Positions 54,518 to 63,552 of a stretch of DNA of 64,000 nt are shown here, piece by piece; position 1 is the stretch's first letter; each line of letters begins with the position of its first letter. The translations under genes were made by a program, and so were the position numbers. This DNA comes from Comamonadaceae bacterium (GTDB lineage: Bacteria > Pseudomonadota > Gammaproteobacteria > Burkholderiales > Burkholderiaceae_C), in NCBI GenBank assembly GCA_947450895.1, contig CANFWT010000007.1, positions 1 to 64,000 of the forward strand, given 5' to 3'. Below the pieces are notes generated by a model. It was not told the origin of the DNA, did no database searches, and saw only the letters and a list, made by a program, of their open reading frames with translations.

Positions 54518-54721
54518 AAGGCCTGTTCCTCCAACGTAGCCACCATTCTGGGCGGCCAACAAGCCGCGGCGCAAGGGGGATTCTCCCTAGGCCCCGACGG
54601 CGCGCAATGGGCTAACGCAAGAGTTGGTCGCACGCCGGGGCAGGCCGATTCCGCGAGGATGCTGCGACAATCCGGCCACTGCAATTTTTTGCATTTTTCG
54701 CAACTTCAGGTTTTCTCCTCC

Positions 54722-55249
54722 ATGTCCAGCACTTCCGTCTTTCCTGTTCGTCCAGCCGTTTTGCGGGACGCCCGCGCCATTGCCGAGCTTCACAACGCCA
54801 CCGTCCAAGACGCCTACCGGGGCTTGCTTGGTGATGTTCCGGTTCCCCTCATGGCCTTGGACAAGCGCCAGGCCTATTGGCGCGAAGCCATTGAATACGC
54901 AGAGCCGCAGGTGCATGTGGCGCTGCATGGCGAGCGCATCGTCGGATTCGTCGGTTTTGACCGCAGCCGCGACGAAGGCACCAAGCCCACCATGGGAGAG
55001 ATTTGGTCCATTTACGCCGACGCCGACTTTGTCGGCCTGGGCGTGGGCCTGTCGCTGTGGGACGCTGCGCGCGAGGGCCTGATCGAAGAAGGCTGCACCG
55101 ATGTCAGCATCTGGCTGCCTCTGGCCAACGAGCGCGCCATGCAGTTTTTCACCAACGCCGGTTTCAAACGCGAAATGCCCAGCGCCAAAACCGTGTCCAT
55201 CGGCGGCGTCAAGATCGAAGAAATCCGGCTCAAGCGCCCGCTGGCCTGA
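54722..55249 (+). CDS. GNAT-family N-acetyltransferase
   Basis: A 175-residue acetyltransferase. The acetyl-CoA binding stretch GEIWSIYADADFVGLGVG has a loosened R/Q-x-x-G-x-A motif, followed by LWDAAREGLIEEGCTDVSIW and NERAMQFFTNAGFKRE, the conserved C-terminal GNAT helix. Substrate unknown. The ATG at 54722 was chosen from the domain start; a long open stretch upstream is antisense to the ligase gene and not real. Confidence 0.88.
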   Translation: MSSTSVFPVRPAVLRDARAIAELHNATVQDAYRGLLGDVPVPLMALDKRQAYWREAIEYAEPQVHVALHGERIVGFVGFDRSRDEGTKPTMGEIWSIYADADFVGLGVGLSLWDAAREGLIEEGCTDVSIWLPLANERAMQFFTNAGFKREMPSAKTVSIGGVKIEEIRLKRPLA

Positions 55250-55285
55250 ATTGAAGGCACCGTGGCGGCGCCTGCGTAGAGCCGC

Positions 55286-56404
55286 TTACAGCTTCTTCAC
55301 CACTACGCTGCCAATTGAATAACCCGCACCAAACGAGCAAATCACGCCCACTTGGCCGGCTTCAATATCGGCCTTGTGGCGGTGAAAGGCGATGATGGAA
55401 CCGGCGGACGCGGTGTTGGCGAACTCGTCCAGAATCACCGGCGCTTCCTCGCGCGTGGCATCGCGCCCCAGCAGTTTGCGGCTGATGAACTGGTTCATGG
55501 ACAGATTGGCCTGGTGCAGCCAAAAGCGGCGTACATCGGCGGGCGTGTAGCCCAGCGATTCCAGGTGCCCGGCGATGTGGTCGGCGGCCATAGGGCAGAC
55601 TTCCTTGAACACCTTGCGGCCTTCCTGGCGAAACAGCTGGTCGCGGTCGTCGGGGTCGCGGTCTTCGGCGCGGGACATAAAGCCCTGGTTGTTGCGGATG
55701 TTGTTGGAAAACGTGCTCAGGAGCCGCGTGCCCAAAATCTCGAAGGCACCGGCAGGCGCCAAATCCAGCCGCTCTACCAAAATCGCGGTGCATACGTCAC
55801 CAAAGATGAAGTGGCAATCGCGGTCTTTCCAGGCCAGGTGCGCCGACGTAATTTCAGGGTCGACCACCAAAATCGCCCGCGCCTGCCCAGTGCGCACTGC
55901 GTTGACCGCCAGCTCCAGCGCAAAAGTGGCAGAGGAGCAGGCCACGTTCATGTCAAAGGCGTAGCCATTGATGCCCAGGGCGGTCTGGATTTCCACGCCC
56001 ATCGCGGGGTAGGGGCGCTGCATATTGGCCGCAGCGCAAATCAGGCCGTCCACATCGGCAGCGGTCTTGCCCGCCGCGTCCAGCGCGGCCTGGGCGGCCA
56101 GCACACCGATTTCAGCCATCATGGAAATATCAGAATCCGGGCGCGGCGCAAACTGCGGGCGCATCCGGGTGGGGTCCAGCACGCCGGCCTTGTCCATCAC
56201 GTAGCGGCGCTGGATGCCGGAGGCTTTTTCGATGAATTCGACGCTGGAGTCCGTGAGCGCGGCGCGGCTGCCTGCAGCGATTTCTTCGGCGTAGCGGCTG
56301 TTTTCCAGCGCGGCGAACTGGTTGTAAGCCTCTACCAATTCGGCATTGGTGATCGTTTCGGGCGGCGTAAAGAGGCCGGTACTGCTGATGGCAACACGGT
56401 GCAT
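55286..56404 (-). CDS. Beta-ketoacyl-ACP synthase III-like enzyme (FabH family)
   Basis: A 372-residue thiolase-fold condensing enzyme. The catalytic triad is in place: Cys156 in NVACSSATFAL, His297 in FWLHQANLS and Asn330 in FANTASAGS. It is longer than typical FabH (about 320) and carries an insert around 225-270 (NNIRNNQGFMSRAEDRDPDD), placing it in a long-form subgroup rather than the primary FabH. It may start or condense special fatty acids. Convergent with the GNAT gene; fatty-acid activation nearby is consistent. Confidence 0.85.
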   Translation of the reverse strand: MHRVAISSTGLFTPPETITNAELVEAYNQFAALENSRYAEEIAAGSRAALTDSSVEFIEKASGIQRRYVMDKAGVLDPTRMRPQFAPRPDSDISMMAEIGVLAAQAALDAAGKTAADVDGLICAAANMQRPYPAMGVEIQTALGINGYAFDMNVACSSATFALELAVNAVRTGQARAILVVDPEITSAHLAWKDRDCHFIFGDVCTAILVERLDLAPAGAFEILGTRLLSTFSNNIRNNQGFMSRAEDRDPDDRDQLFRQEGRKVFKEVCPMAADHIAGHLESLGYTPADVRRFWLHQANLSMNQFISRKLLGRDATREEAPVILDEFANTASAGSIIAFHRHKADIEAGQVGVICSFGAGYSIGSVVVKKL

Positions 56405-56485
56405 GGGCTATGTCTCTTGAATCTTGTGGGTTATGTCTGGATTATCTACAGCCCGTGCCGAGGTCCGGGCGGGCCCCGCATGGGG

Positions 56486-57076
56486 CTAGCTCAGTGCCTG
56501 ACGCACAAAGTCCAGCCGGTCCTGGCCAAAAAACATGTGCTCTCCGACAAAAAACGTGGGCGCGCCAAATGCACCGCGCGCCACGGCTTTTTCGGTGGTG
56601 GCCACCAGCTGGGCTTTGACCTCCGGGTCTGCCACCAAGCCCATGAAGGACTCGGCGCTAAAGCCCGCTGCGCCCAGCACCTCGGCCATCACGGCGGGGT
56701 CGCCCATATTGCAGGGCTGCACCCACATGGCCTGGAACACGGCGTCCACGTAGTCCATCAGTTTCTGCGGGTCGCGCATTTGCAGGCCGGTGGCGCCGCG
56801 CATCAGCGTCAGGGTGTTAATCGGGAAGTGCGGGTTGTGTGCAAAGGGCACGCCGTAACGCTGTGCAAAGCGCGCCATGTCCGCACCCATCCAGCGGCCC
56901 TTGGCGGGCACGGTCACCGGGCTGGCGTTGCCCGTGGCTTTGAACACGCCGCCGAGCAGCATGGGCCGGTAAACCACTTTGGCGCCGGTATCCAAGGCCA
57001 GTTGCGCCATTTGTGTGTGCGCCAGGTAGGTAGTGGGGCTGCCAAAGTCAAAGAAAAATTCCACGGTTTTTTGCAT
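56486..57076 (-). CDS. 2-hydroxychromene-2-carboxylate isomerase-like protein (DsbA/GST-kappa fold)
   Basis: A 196-residue DsbA-superfamily protein without the CxxC pair. The N-terminal VEFFFDFGSPTTYLA has the Ser used by kappa-type GSTs and the chromene isomerase, and the C-terminal GAFGAPTFFVGEHMFFGQDR is the cis-Pro loop of the family. The reaction is probably glutathione-dependent isomerisation; the substrate may not be an aromatic here. GGAG precedes the ATG. In line with the SDR gene just upstream. Confidence 0.88.
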   Translation of the reverse strand: MQKTVEFFFDFGSPTTYLAHTQMAQLALDTGAKVVYRPMLLGGVFKATGNASPVTVPAKGRWMGADMARFAQRYGVPFAHNPHFPINTLTLMRGATGLQMRDPQKLMDYVDAVFQAMWVQPCNMGDPAVMAEVLGAAGFSAESFMGLVADPEVKAQLVATTEKAVARGAFGAPTFFVGEHMFFGQDRLDFVRQALS

Positions 57077-57124
57077 GCAAGCTCCTGAGTGGTTGGGGGG
57101 GAGGGCGGTTGGGGCGGGATGCGC

Positions 57125-57853
57125 TTACCAGTTTTCCATCCACGGGCGCAATTCCAGCTCATGCGTCCAGGCGCTGCGCGGTTGGCGGTGCAGTTGCCAA
57201 TAGGCTTCGGCAATATGGTCGGGGTTGAGGATGCCGTCCTGGTCTTTTAATGCGTAGCGCGCCGGAAAGTTTTCGGCAATGAACTGGGTGTCAATGGCGC
57301 CGTCAATCACCGTGTGCGCCACGTGGATGCCCTGGGGCCCGAGTTCGCGCGCCATGCTTTGCGCCAGCGCCCGCAGCGCGTGCTTGGCCCCGGCAAAGGC
57401 AGAAAACCCGGCCGCGCCGCGCAGGCTGGCTGTGGCGCCGGTGAAAATAATCGTGCCCTGGCCGCGCTTAAGCATGGCCTTGGCCACCTCGCGGCCCATC
57501 AAAAAACCCGATAGCGCGCCCATTTCCCACACCTTGCGGTAGACGCGCTCGGTAGTGTCGGTGACCGAGAAGCGCACGTTGGCGCCGATGTTGAACACCG
57601 CCACCGCAATGGGCGCAATGTCGCGCTCAATGCCTTCGACCAGGGACACCATTTCGGCCTCGACCCGGGCGTCCGAGCCAAAGGCGTGTGCCTGGCCGCC
57701 TTCTGCTTTGATCTGCGCCACCAGTGGCAGCAATTTGTCGCGCTGGCGCCGGGTCACGCAGGCCACCAGCCCTTCGCGGGCAAAGCGCCGGGCAATAGCG
57801 CCACCGGTGGCGTCTCCGGCACCTATTACCAATACAGATTGGGGCGTGCTCAT
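57125..57853 (-). CDS. SDR-family oxidoreductase
   Basis: A 242-residue SDR-fold protein. The start VLVIGAGDATGGAIARRFA is a Rossmann motif with a GAGxAxG pattern unlike the classical TGxxxGxG. The YxxxK tyrosine appears replaced: the usual site reads FSAFAGAKHALRALAQ, with Phe in place of Tyr. It may thus be catalytically altered or of an atypical subgroup. GAGGAG precedes the ATG. It lies 10 bp after the MetE-C-like gene and 48 bp before the isomerase gene. Confidence 0.82.
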   Translation of the reverse strand: MSTPQSVLVIGAGDATGGAIARRFAREGLVACVTRRQRDKLLPLVAQIKAEGGQAHAFGSDARVEAEMVSLVEGIERDIAPIAVAVFNIGANVRFSVTDTTERVYRKVWEMGALSGFLMGREVAKAMLKRGQGTIIFTGATASLRGAAGFSAFAGAKHALRALAQSMARELGPQGIHVAHTVIDGAIDTQFIAENFPARYALKDQDGILNPDHIAEAYWQLHRQPRSAWTHELELRPWMENW

Positions 57854-57863
57854 AAAGTGCTCC

Positions 57864-58907
57864 TCAGGCGTAGCGTTGGCGCGCGAGCGCCGCGCCTTGG
57901 GCCAGGGCTTCAAGCTTGCGTAGGGCGATGTCGCGGTTCATGGGCGCCATGCCGCAGTTGGTGCAGGCAATCAGCTTCATCTTGGGCACAAACTGCAGCG
58001 CCCGTCCGATGGTGTCGGCCACTTCTTCAGGGGTTTCCACCACGTCAGAGGCCACGTCGATCACGCCCACCATCACTTCCTTGCCTGCCAGCAAGGCCAT
58101 CAGGTCCATGGGCACGTGCGAGTGAAAGCATTCCAGGCTCACTTGCTGGATGCTGCTTTTGGCCAGGGCCGGAAACACTTTTTCGTACTGGCGCCACTCG
58201 TGGCCCAGGGTGTTTTTCCAGTCCATGTTGGCGGCAATGCCGTAGCCGTAGCAAATATGCACTGCGGTTTTGCAGGTCAGGCCCTGGGCGGCGCGTTCCA
58301 GCGCCTGCACGCCCCAGTCGGCGGCGTCTTCCATGTAGACGTTGAAGGCCGGCTCGTCGAACTGGATGATGTCCACACCATCGGCCTGCAGGGCCAGCGC
58401 CTCTTGGTTGAGCAGCTCGGCAAAGGCAAAGGCCATTTTGATCTTGCCCTCGCGTCCGCCGCCGTAAAAGCGGTCGGCCACGGTGTCCACAATGGTCATC
58501 GGGCCGGGCAGGGTGAATTTGAGGGTGCGTTTGGTGTGGGCCCGCGCCATGCGCGCCTCCAGCGCGTGCACCCGGCCTTTGAGGCGCAGCGGCCCCACCA
58601 CCTGCGGCACCTGGGCGTCGTAGCGGTTGTTGCGTATGCCCATGGTGACCTTGTTCTCAAAGTCAATGCCCGCCACTTGCTCCAGAAAGCCGTGCACAAA
58701 GTGCTGGCGCGCCTGCTCGCCGTCGCCAATCACGTCCAGCCCTAAGTCTTCTTGGGTTTTGACCCACAGCAGCGTGGCGTCGCCCTTGGCCTCGATCAGT
58801 TCGGCGCCTTGCGCCTTCCACTGGGGCCAAAGCTTTTGGGTTTCGGCCAGCCAGGCGGGTTTGGGCAGGCTGCCCGCGATTGCGGTGGGGAAGGCGGTGG
58901 GGAACAT
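57864..58907 (-). CDS. Cobalamin-independent methionine synthase C-terminal-like protein (MetE-C family)
   Basis: A 347-residue TIM-barrel protein equal to the catalytic C-terminal half of MetE. Zinc-site candidates are visible: VHICYGYG (His and Cys), E in SLECFHSH and the last Cys in KLIACTNCGMAPM. Stand-alone forms lack the folate-binding N-terminal half and may use other methyl donors, for example with methylated corrinoids or small thiols. The ATG (58907) has GGAG 9 nt upstream. First of a leftward run with the SDR and the isomerase. Confidence 0.88.
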   Translation of the reverse strand: MFPTAFPTAIAGSLPKPAWLAETQKLWPQWKAQGAELIEAKGDATLLWVKTQEDLGLDVIGDGEQARQHFVHGFLEQVAGIDFENKVTMGIRNNRYDAQVPQVVGPLRLKGRVHALEARMARAHTKRTLKFTLPGPMTIVDTVADRFYGGGREGKIKMAFAFAELLNQEALALQADGVDIIQFDEPAFNVYMEDAADWGVQALERAAQGLTCKTAVHICYGYGIAANMDWKNTLGHEWRQYEKVFPALAKSSIQQVSLECFHSHVPMDLMALLAGKEVMVGVIDVASDVVETPEEVADTIGRALQFVPKMKLIACTNCGMAPMNRDIALRKLEALAQGAALARQRYA

Positions 58908-58980
58908 CGTTGTTGTCTCCGGTTTTCTTGGTACGCCGCGCCGGTCTGTGCCAGCGCGGGTGGGGCAGGGCGCCTGCGCT

Positions 58981-59493
58981 TTATGGGTTGCCCAGGAAGT
59001 CGCGTTTGCCAATCTCCACGCCATTGTGGCGCAGGATGGCAAAGGCGGTTGTCACATGAAAGTACACATTGGGCAGCGCGTGGCCGAGCAAAAACTGCAT
59101 GCCTTTGTAGTGGGTTTCCTTGTCGCCGCGTTTGGTGACGATGTCTTTGTCCTCGGTGCCGTCTATCTGCGCGGGCGTAAAGCTTTGCACATAGGCCACG
59201 GTCTTGGCCACGCGGGCCTTGAGTTCTTCAAAGGTGCGCTCGTTGTCTTCAAACACCGGGCTTTCCACGCCCGCCAGACGGGCGACCACGCCTTTGGCGG
59301 TGTCGCTGGCGATTTGCACCTGGCGGCGAAAGCTCAGCATGTCGGGGTACAGGCGAAAGTCGATGAGCGCGGCCGGGTCGATCTTTTTGGCCTCGACATG
59401 GGCTTGCGCCTTGTCCAGGATATGGATCAGGTTGTTCAGGCTGTTGGCCAGGCGGGGCACGCTGGCTTGGTACATGGAGATGGTCATAGTCAT
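58981..59493 (-). CDS. DUF1993 family protein
   Basis: A 170-residue protein. The N-terminal MYQASVPRLANSLNNLIHIL and later RLYPDMLSFRRQVQIASD are typical of DUF1993 (DinB-like four-helix bundle), and the C-terminal HYKGMQFLLGHALPNVYFHV is a conserved helix with His residues that could bind a metal. No enzymatic role is established. Upstream of the MetE-C-like gene on the same strand. Confidence 0.88.
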   Translation of the reverse strand: MTMTISMYQASVPRLANSLNNLIHILDKAQAHVEAKKIDPAALIDFRLYPDMLSFRRQVQIASDTAKGVVARLAGVESPVFEDNERTFEELKARVAKTVAYVQSFTPAQIDGTEDKDIVTKRGDKETHYKGMQFLLGHALPNVYFHVTTAFAILRHNGVEIGKRDFLGNP

Positions 59494-59638
59494 GGGTTCT
59501 CGGTTGGGATGGGTGCCCCGGTGTGGGGGTGGGGCATCTTAAGGGGCAGGGGAAAGCCAGTGTGGGCAAGGGCCTTGGGAGCCGTTATGCTGCGCCTTGG
59601 ACTGCCCCAACCGCACAAAAGCCACTCGCAGAATGCCC

Positions 59639-61063
59639 ATGAACGCACCCACCACCCCGCACGCGCTGCTGCCCCAGATCCATCAACGCCACGTCCCGCC
59701 TGAACTCATTGCCGCGCTCAAGGCGCACTTTGGCGCGCGATGCTCTACCGCGCTGGCGGTACGCGAGCAGCATGGGCGCGACGAATCGGCCTTTGACGTA
59801 CCGCCGCCCGCGGCCGTGGTGTTTGCCGAGGCCACGGCCGACGTGGCTGCCGCCGTAGGCTTGGCCGCGCAATACCGGGTGCCGGTGATTCCGTTTGGCG
59901 TGGGCTCGTCCTTGGAGGGCCATTTGCTGGCGGTGCAGGGCGGCATCAGCATCGACCTGGGGCGCATGAACCAGATCGTGGCCATTCACCCCGAGGATCT
60001 CACCGTCACCGTGCAGCCCGGCGTGACGCGCAAGCAGCTCAATGAAGCGTTGAAAAGCAGCGGCCTCTTTTTTCCGATTGACCCCGGCGCCGATGCTTCC
60101 CTGGGCGGCATGTGCGCCACGCGCGCCAGCGGCACCAACGCCGTGCGCTACGGCACCATGCGCGAGAACGTGCTGGGCCTGGAAGTGGTCACGGCCAGCG
60201 GCGCGGTGGTGCGCACCGGCACCCGGGCGCGCAAATCAGCCGCGGGCTACGACCTGACGCGCCTGATGGTTGGCAGCGAAGGCACGCTGGGTGTGATGAC
60301 CGAGATCACGCTCAAGGTTTATCCCTTGCCCGAGGCCATCTCGGCCGCCGTGTGTTCGTTTCCCAGCATCGAGGCAGCGGTGCGCACCACGATTGCCATC
60401 ATCCAGATGGGCGTGCCGATTGCCCGCGTGGAGCTGGTGGACGCCCACACCGTGCGCATGGTCAACGCCCACGCCAAGCTCGGGCTGCGCGAAGAAGCGC
60501 TGCTGCTGATGGAGTTTCACGGCTCGCCTGCCAGCGTGAAAGAACAGGCCGAAACCGTGCAAGAAATCGCCGCCGAGCACGCGGGCAACGCGTTCGAGTG
60601 GGCCAGCACGCCCGAGGAGCGCACCCGGCTGTGGGCGGCGCGCCACAACGCCTACTTCGCCGCCATCCAAAGCCGCCCAGGCTGCCGCGCCATTACCACC
60701 GACACCTGCGTGCCGATCAGTCGCCTGGCCGATTGCCTGCTGGAGTCGATCAACGAGGCCGAAGCCTCCGGTATTCCTTATTTTCTGATCGGCCATGTGG
60801 GCGACGGCAATTTTCACTTTGGCTATCTGATCGACCCCAATAGCGCGCAGGAGCGCGCCACCGCCGAGGCGCTCAACCTGAAGCTGGTGCAGCGTGCGCT
60901 GCGCATGGACGGCACGTGCACCGGTGAACACGGTATTGGGGTGCACAAGATGGACTTTTTGCTGGCGGAGACCGGCGTCGGTGCGGTGGACATGATGCGT
61001 GCCATCAAGGCCGCGCTGGACCCCCACCACATCATGAATCCTGGGAAGGTGTTCGCCAGCTAA
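59639..61063 (+). CDS. FAD-linked D-lactate dehydrogenase / glycolate-oxidase GlcD-type
   Basis: A 474-residue VAO-family flavoenzyme. The FAD-binding domain has VIPFGVGSSLEGH, DPGADASLGGMCATRASG and GSEGTLGVMTEITLKVYPL; the cap and C-terminus have GHVGDGNFHFGYLI and CTGEHGIGVHKMDF with the metal/substrate His residues. This matches cytochrome-linked D-lactate dehydrogenases, which feed electrons from D-lactate or similar 2-hydroxy acids to the respiratory chain. No strong ribosome site; the ATG six bases earlier is equally possible. Confidence 0.9.
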   Translation: MNAPTTPHALLPQIHQRHVPPELIAALKAHFGARCSTALAVREQHGRDESAFDVPPPAAVVFAEATADVAAAVGLAAQYRVPVIPFGVGSSLEGHLLAVQGGISIDLGRMNQIVAIHPEDLTVTVQPGVTRKQLNEALKSSGLFFPIDPGADASLGGMCATRASGTNAVRYGTMRENVLGLEVVTASGAVVRTGTRARKSAAGYDLTRLMVGSEGTLGVMTEITLKVYPLPEAISAAVCSFPSIEAAVRTTIAIIQMGVPIARVELVDAHTVRMVNAHAKLGLREEALLLMEFHGSPASVKEQAETVQEIAAEHAGNAFEWASTPEERTRLWAARHNAYFAAIQSRPGCRAITTDTCVPISRLADCLLESINEAEASGIPYFLIGHVGDGNFHFGYLIDPNSAQERATAEALNLKLVQRALRMDGTCTGEHGIGVHKMDFLLAETGVGAVDMMRAIKAALDPHHIMNPGKVFAS

Positions 61064-62504
61064 GGGGTGCGGTCAGGGTGACGGTAACCAGCGACGAAGT
61101 GCTCACTCCCATTTCCAGCGTGCCATGGTGCAGCGCTGCGATTTCGCGGCAAATGCTCAGCCCGAGCCCCAGGCCCTCAATTTTCCGGTTGCGCGCGGCG
61201 TCGCCACGGTAAAAACGGTTGAATGCGCGCTTGGGCAAGTCTTCGGCCACCCGTGCACTGGTGTTCTCGATGGTGAGTCTGAAATGAAAGTCCCGCTGCT
61301 CCAGCGCAAAGCCAATGCGCCCGCCCGGAATGTTGTATTTGGACGCGTTGGTGTAGAGGTTGTGAATCAGTTGCTTGGCCAGCACCGGGTCGCAGTGCCA
61401 GAAAATGCCAGGCGCGATGTGCTTGACGACCTGCACATCGCTCTGGAACTGGCTGGCGTCGTCGGCCAAGTTGTCTAAAAACGCACTCAGGTTCCATGGA
61501 GCGCGTTCCAGCAAGAGCGATTTGGCGTCTGCGCGCGACAGCAGCAGCAACTTTTCGGTGATGGTAATGAGGCGCTCGACCTCCTCGGTGATGGCAAGCG
61601 CGTCGATTTGCGCACCACTGCCTGGCGGCAGACCCGCAATCAGCTTTTCCGTGCTGCCACGCAAGATGGTCATTGGTGTTTTGAGCTCATGCGATGCGTC
61701 GGCCGTGAAGTTGCGGATTTTTTCGTAGCTGTCCTTAAGACGCTGGCGCAGCGACTGGTAGATCGTCGCAATCCGCTCGAACTCCTGGTAGTTCACAGGG
61801 GTGGAAATGGGTTTTTCAAGGGCTTCAATGTCGAGCTCGAGCAAGGCGTTCTCGATGGAGTGGATGGGCTTCATGACCCAAAACATGATGTACCAGGACA
61901 TCAAAATCACCGCCAGGAAAATCGGGGGCAGGCTCATCCACAGGATCGCGTCGCGCACGCTCCACAGTTCACGCATGTAGTCGCGCACACGGGCCTGGGT
62001 GAATGCCACCGTGGCGCTGTGCTGGCCCCGGCGCATACGCACACCCAGCCACTGCGCTTGCTGCGGGTCGGTGAACTCCAAAGCGGTGTCTCTGGGCGTG
62101 CTCTCGCGCGGGGGCAGCCACGCGACACTGCCGTCGCTGAGTGCGCGGCACGTCGGGGGGTCGTTGGCGTCACCGGCGCATACGGTAAACGTCTCAATCA
62201 GGTACTTGCTGGGCGCTTTGGAGTCGATGCCCCGGTAGCAGCGGTAGAACGCATCCCGGTCCGAAATTTGGTCCGCACATTGCTGCAGGCCCAGCACGAT
62301 TTCTTGCTGAATGGTGTTGCCCAGCGAATTTTCGAGCATCAGCGCGGCTATGCCCCGGTTCAAACCAATGACCAGCACCGTCATGCCCAATAGGCGCAGT
62401 GCCAACTGCCATTGGAATGACCGATTCTTCCCCGGTAGTGCGCTGTCAGCGCCTACGCGCCATACCCTCGCCATGGATCGACCTTGTGGGCGCTGCGCCG
62501 GCAT
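61032..62504 (-). CDS. Sensor histidine kinase of a two-component system
   Basis: A 490-residue membrane kinase: a hydrophobic segment near residues 36-54, a periplasmic domain of about 150 residues with three or four cysteines (LQQCADQ, FYRCYRG, FTVCAGD, PTCRAL), a second membrane segment (VRDAILWMSLPPIFLAVILM), a HAMP-like linker, the H-box TADASHELKTPMTILRGS, the N-box LIHNLYTNASKYN and the G-box GLGLGLSI. The stimulus is unknown; the Cys-rich sensor may form disulphides. Start choice is uncertain (another ATG at 62474). It overlaps the oxidase gene's 3' end by about 30 bp and is encoded downstream of the regulator. Confidence 0.9.
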   Translation of the reverse strand: MPAQRPQGRSMARVWRVGADSALPGKNRSFQWQLALRLLGMTVLVIGLNRGIAALMLENSLGNTIQQEIVLGLQQCADQISDRDAFYRCYRGIDSKAPSKYLIETFTVCAGDANDPPTCRALSDGSVAWLPPRESTPRDTALEFTDPQQAQWLGVRMRRGQHSATVAFTQARVRDYMRELWSVRDAILWMSLPPIFLAVILMSWYIMFWVMKPIHSIENALLELDIEALEKPISTPVNYQEFERIATIYQSLRQRLKDSYEKIRNFTADASHELKTPMTILRGSTEKLIAGLPPGSGAQIDALAITEEVERLITITEKLLLLSRADAKSLLLERAPWNLSAFLDNLADDASQFQSDVQVVKHIAPGIFWHCDPVLAKQLIHNLYTNASKYNIPGGRIGFALEQRDFHFRLTIENTSARVAEDLPKRAFNRFYRGDAARNRKIEGLGLGLSICREIAALHHGTLEMGVSTSSLVTVTLTAPLSWRTPSQDS

Positions 62505-62542
62505 TTGCCTTGCGGAGGGGACTTTTGTGTTGGCGCAGGTGC

Positions 62543-63217
62543 TTAGCTGCGCATCCGGTAGCCGGTTTTGCGTACGCACTGGATCAAGGAAAACCGCATG
62601 CCCTCTCTGCGGCTGAGTTTGTTTTTGATGCGTTGTATGCAGACGTCGACCACATTGGTTTCTGGGTCAAAGTCGAGATTCCACACGTGTTTGAGGATTT
62701 GCTCGCGGGAAAACACCGTCGTGGGGGAGCGCATCAGGTACTCCAGCAGCATGAACTCGCGCTGGCTCAGCACCACGCTGACGCCTTGCCAGCGCACTTC
62801 GCGGCTGATGCAATTGAGCCAGAGGTCGCCATGGCGCAGTTCCGTCTGGGTTTCTGCGCGTTTTCTGCTGGTTACCAGTTTGAGTCGTGCCACCAGTTCC
62901 TCAAAGAAGAAGGGTTTGGGCAGGTAGTCGTCGGCGCCGAATTCAAAGCCGCGCAATCGGCTTTCCAGCTCCACCTGGGAGCTCAGAATGATCACCGGCG
63001 TGGTGTTCCGGGCTTCACGAACCGCTTGCAAAACCTCGAAACCGTCCATGCCAGGCAATACGACATCGAGCACCACCACGTCAAACTGGCCGGCCAAAAT
63101 GCGCGCCAGACCGGTAGAGCCGTTGTCTGAATGCTCCACCGCATAGCCTAAGTCGGCCAGACTCTGTGCCATTGCATGGGCGATGGCGTTCTCGTCTTCG
63201 ATCAACAAAACGTTCAT
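62543..63217 (-). CDS. OmpR-family response regulator
   Basis: A 224-residue regulator with a receiver domain (about 1-118; phosphoacceptor Asp in VVLDVVLPGMDG, conserved Lys in LPKPF) and an OmpR-type winged helix (about 130-222; LSQREFMLLEYLM, ETNVVDVCIQRIKNKL). It pairs with the histidine kinase encoded 38 bp downstream. I took the ATG that begins MNVLLIEDEN; the frame is open 47 codons further upstream. Confidence 0.93.
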   Translation of the reverse strand: MNVLLIEDENAIAHAMAQSLADLGYAVEHSDNGSTGLARILAGQFDVVVLDVVLPGMDGFEVLQAVREARNTTPVIILSSQVELESRLRGFEFGADDYLPKPFFFEELVARLKLVTSRKRAETQTELRHGDLWLNCISREVRWQGVSVVLSQREFMLLEYLMRSPTTVFSREQILKHVWNLDFDPETNVVDVCIQRIKNKLSRREGMRFSLIQCVRKTGYRMRS

Positions 63218-63552
63218 AGGTATACCGTTGGTAGAAGTTGTTTCCCACCGAGGACCTAGCCCGGACGAGTAAGCGCCGGCAGCGGCTATTGCGCGCCCTT
63301 CACGCCCATGCTCGGCATAAGCGGTTTCCTTTTGCGATGGGTACGTTTCGGTCAGCATTGTGGAAATTTGATAAAAAAACGTTAATCATTTTAATTGTAT
63401 ACAAAAGCATAAAGTCAGGATATTCGTTTTTTTTCGTGGCGTCGAGCGGGCAACTGGGATGCGTTGCAAGCCGCCGGGCACCGGGGCGATCGCAGGCGGG
63501 TGGGTTTGGGAGCCCGCCCGCGCCCGGTTTACGCCCAAGCTATGGCACATTA
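63218..63552. promoter_or_regulatory. Divergent region between the two-component system and cysM
   Basis: This 335-bp gap contains an AT-rich core (about 63,365-63,440) with AACGTTAATCATTTTAATTG, likely holding the leftward regulator promoter and possibly the rightward cysM promoter. Part of it is an in-frame extension of the response-regulator frame, which I regard as non-coding. No RNA or certain operator is seen. Confidence 0.4.

Noticed and set aside
53684-54721. Upstream open stretch in frame with the GNAT gene
   Set aside because: Antisense to the acyl-CoA ligase; GNAT homology starts at 54722.
55352-57088. 578-codon plus-strand open frame
   Set aside because: It runs antisense across the KAS III-like and isomerase genes, both with intact catalytic motifs; the translation is Gly/His/Ala-rich without any domain, as expected from high-GC codon bias.
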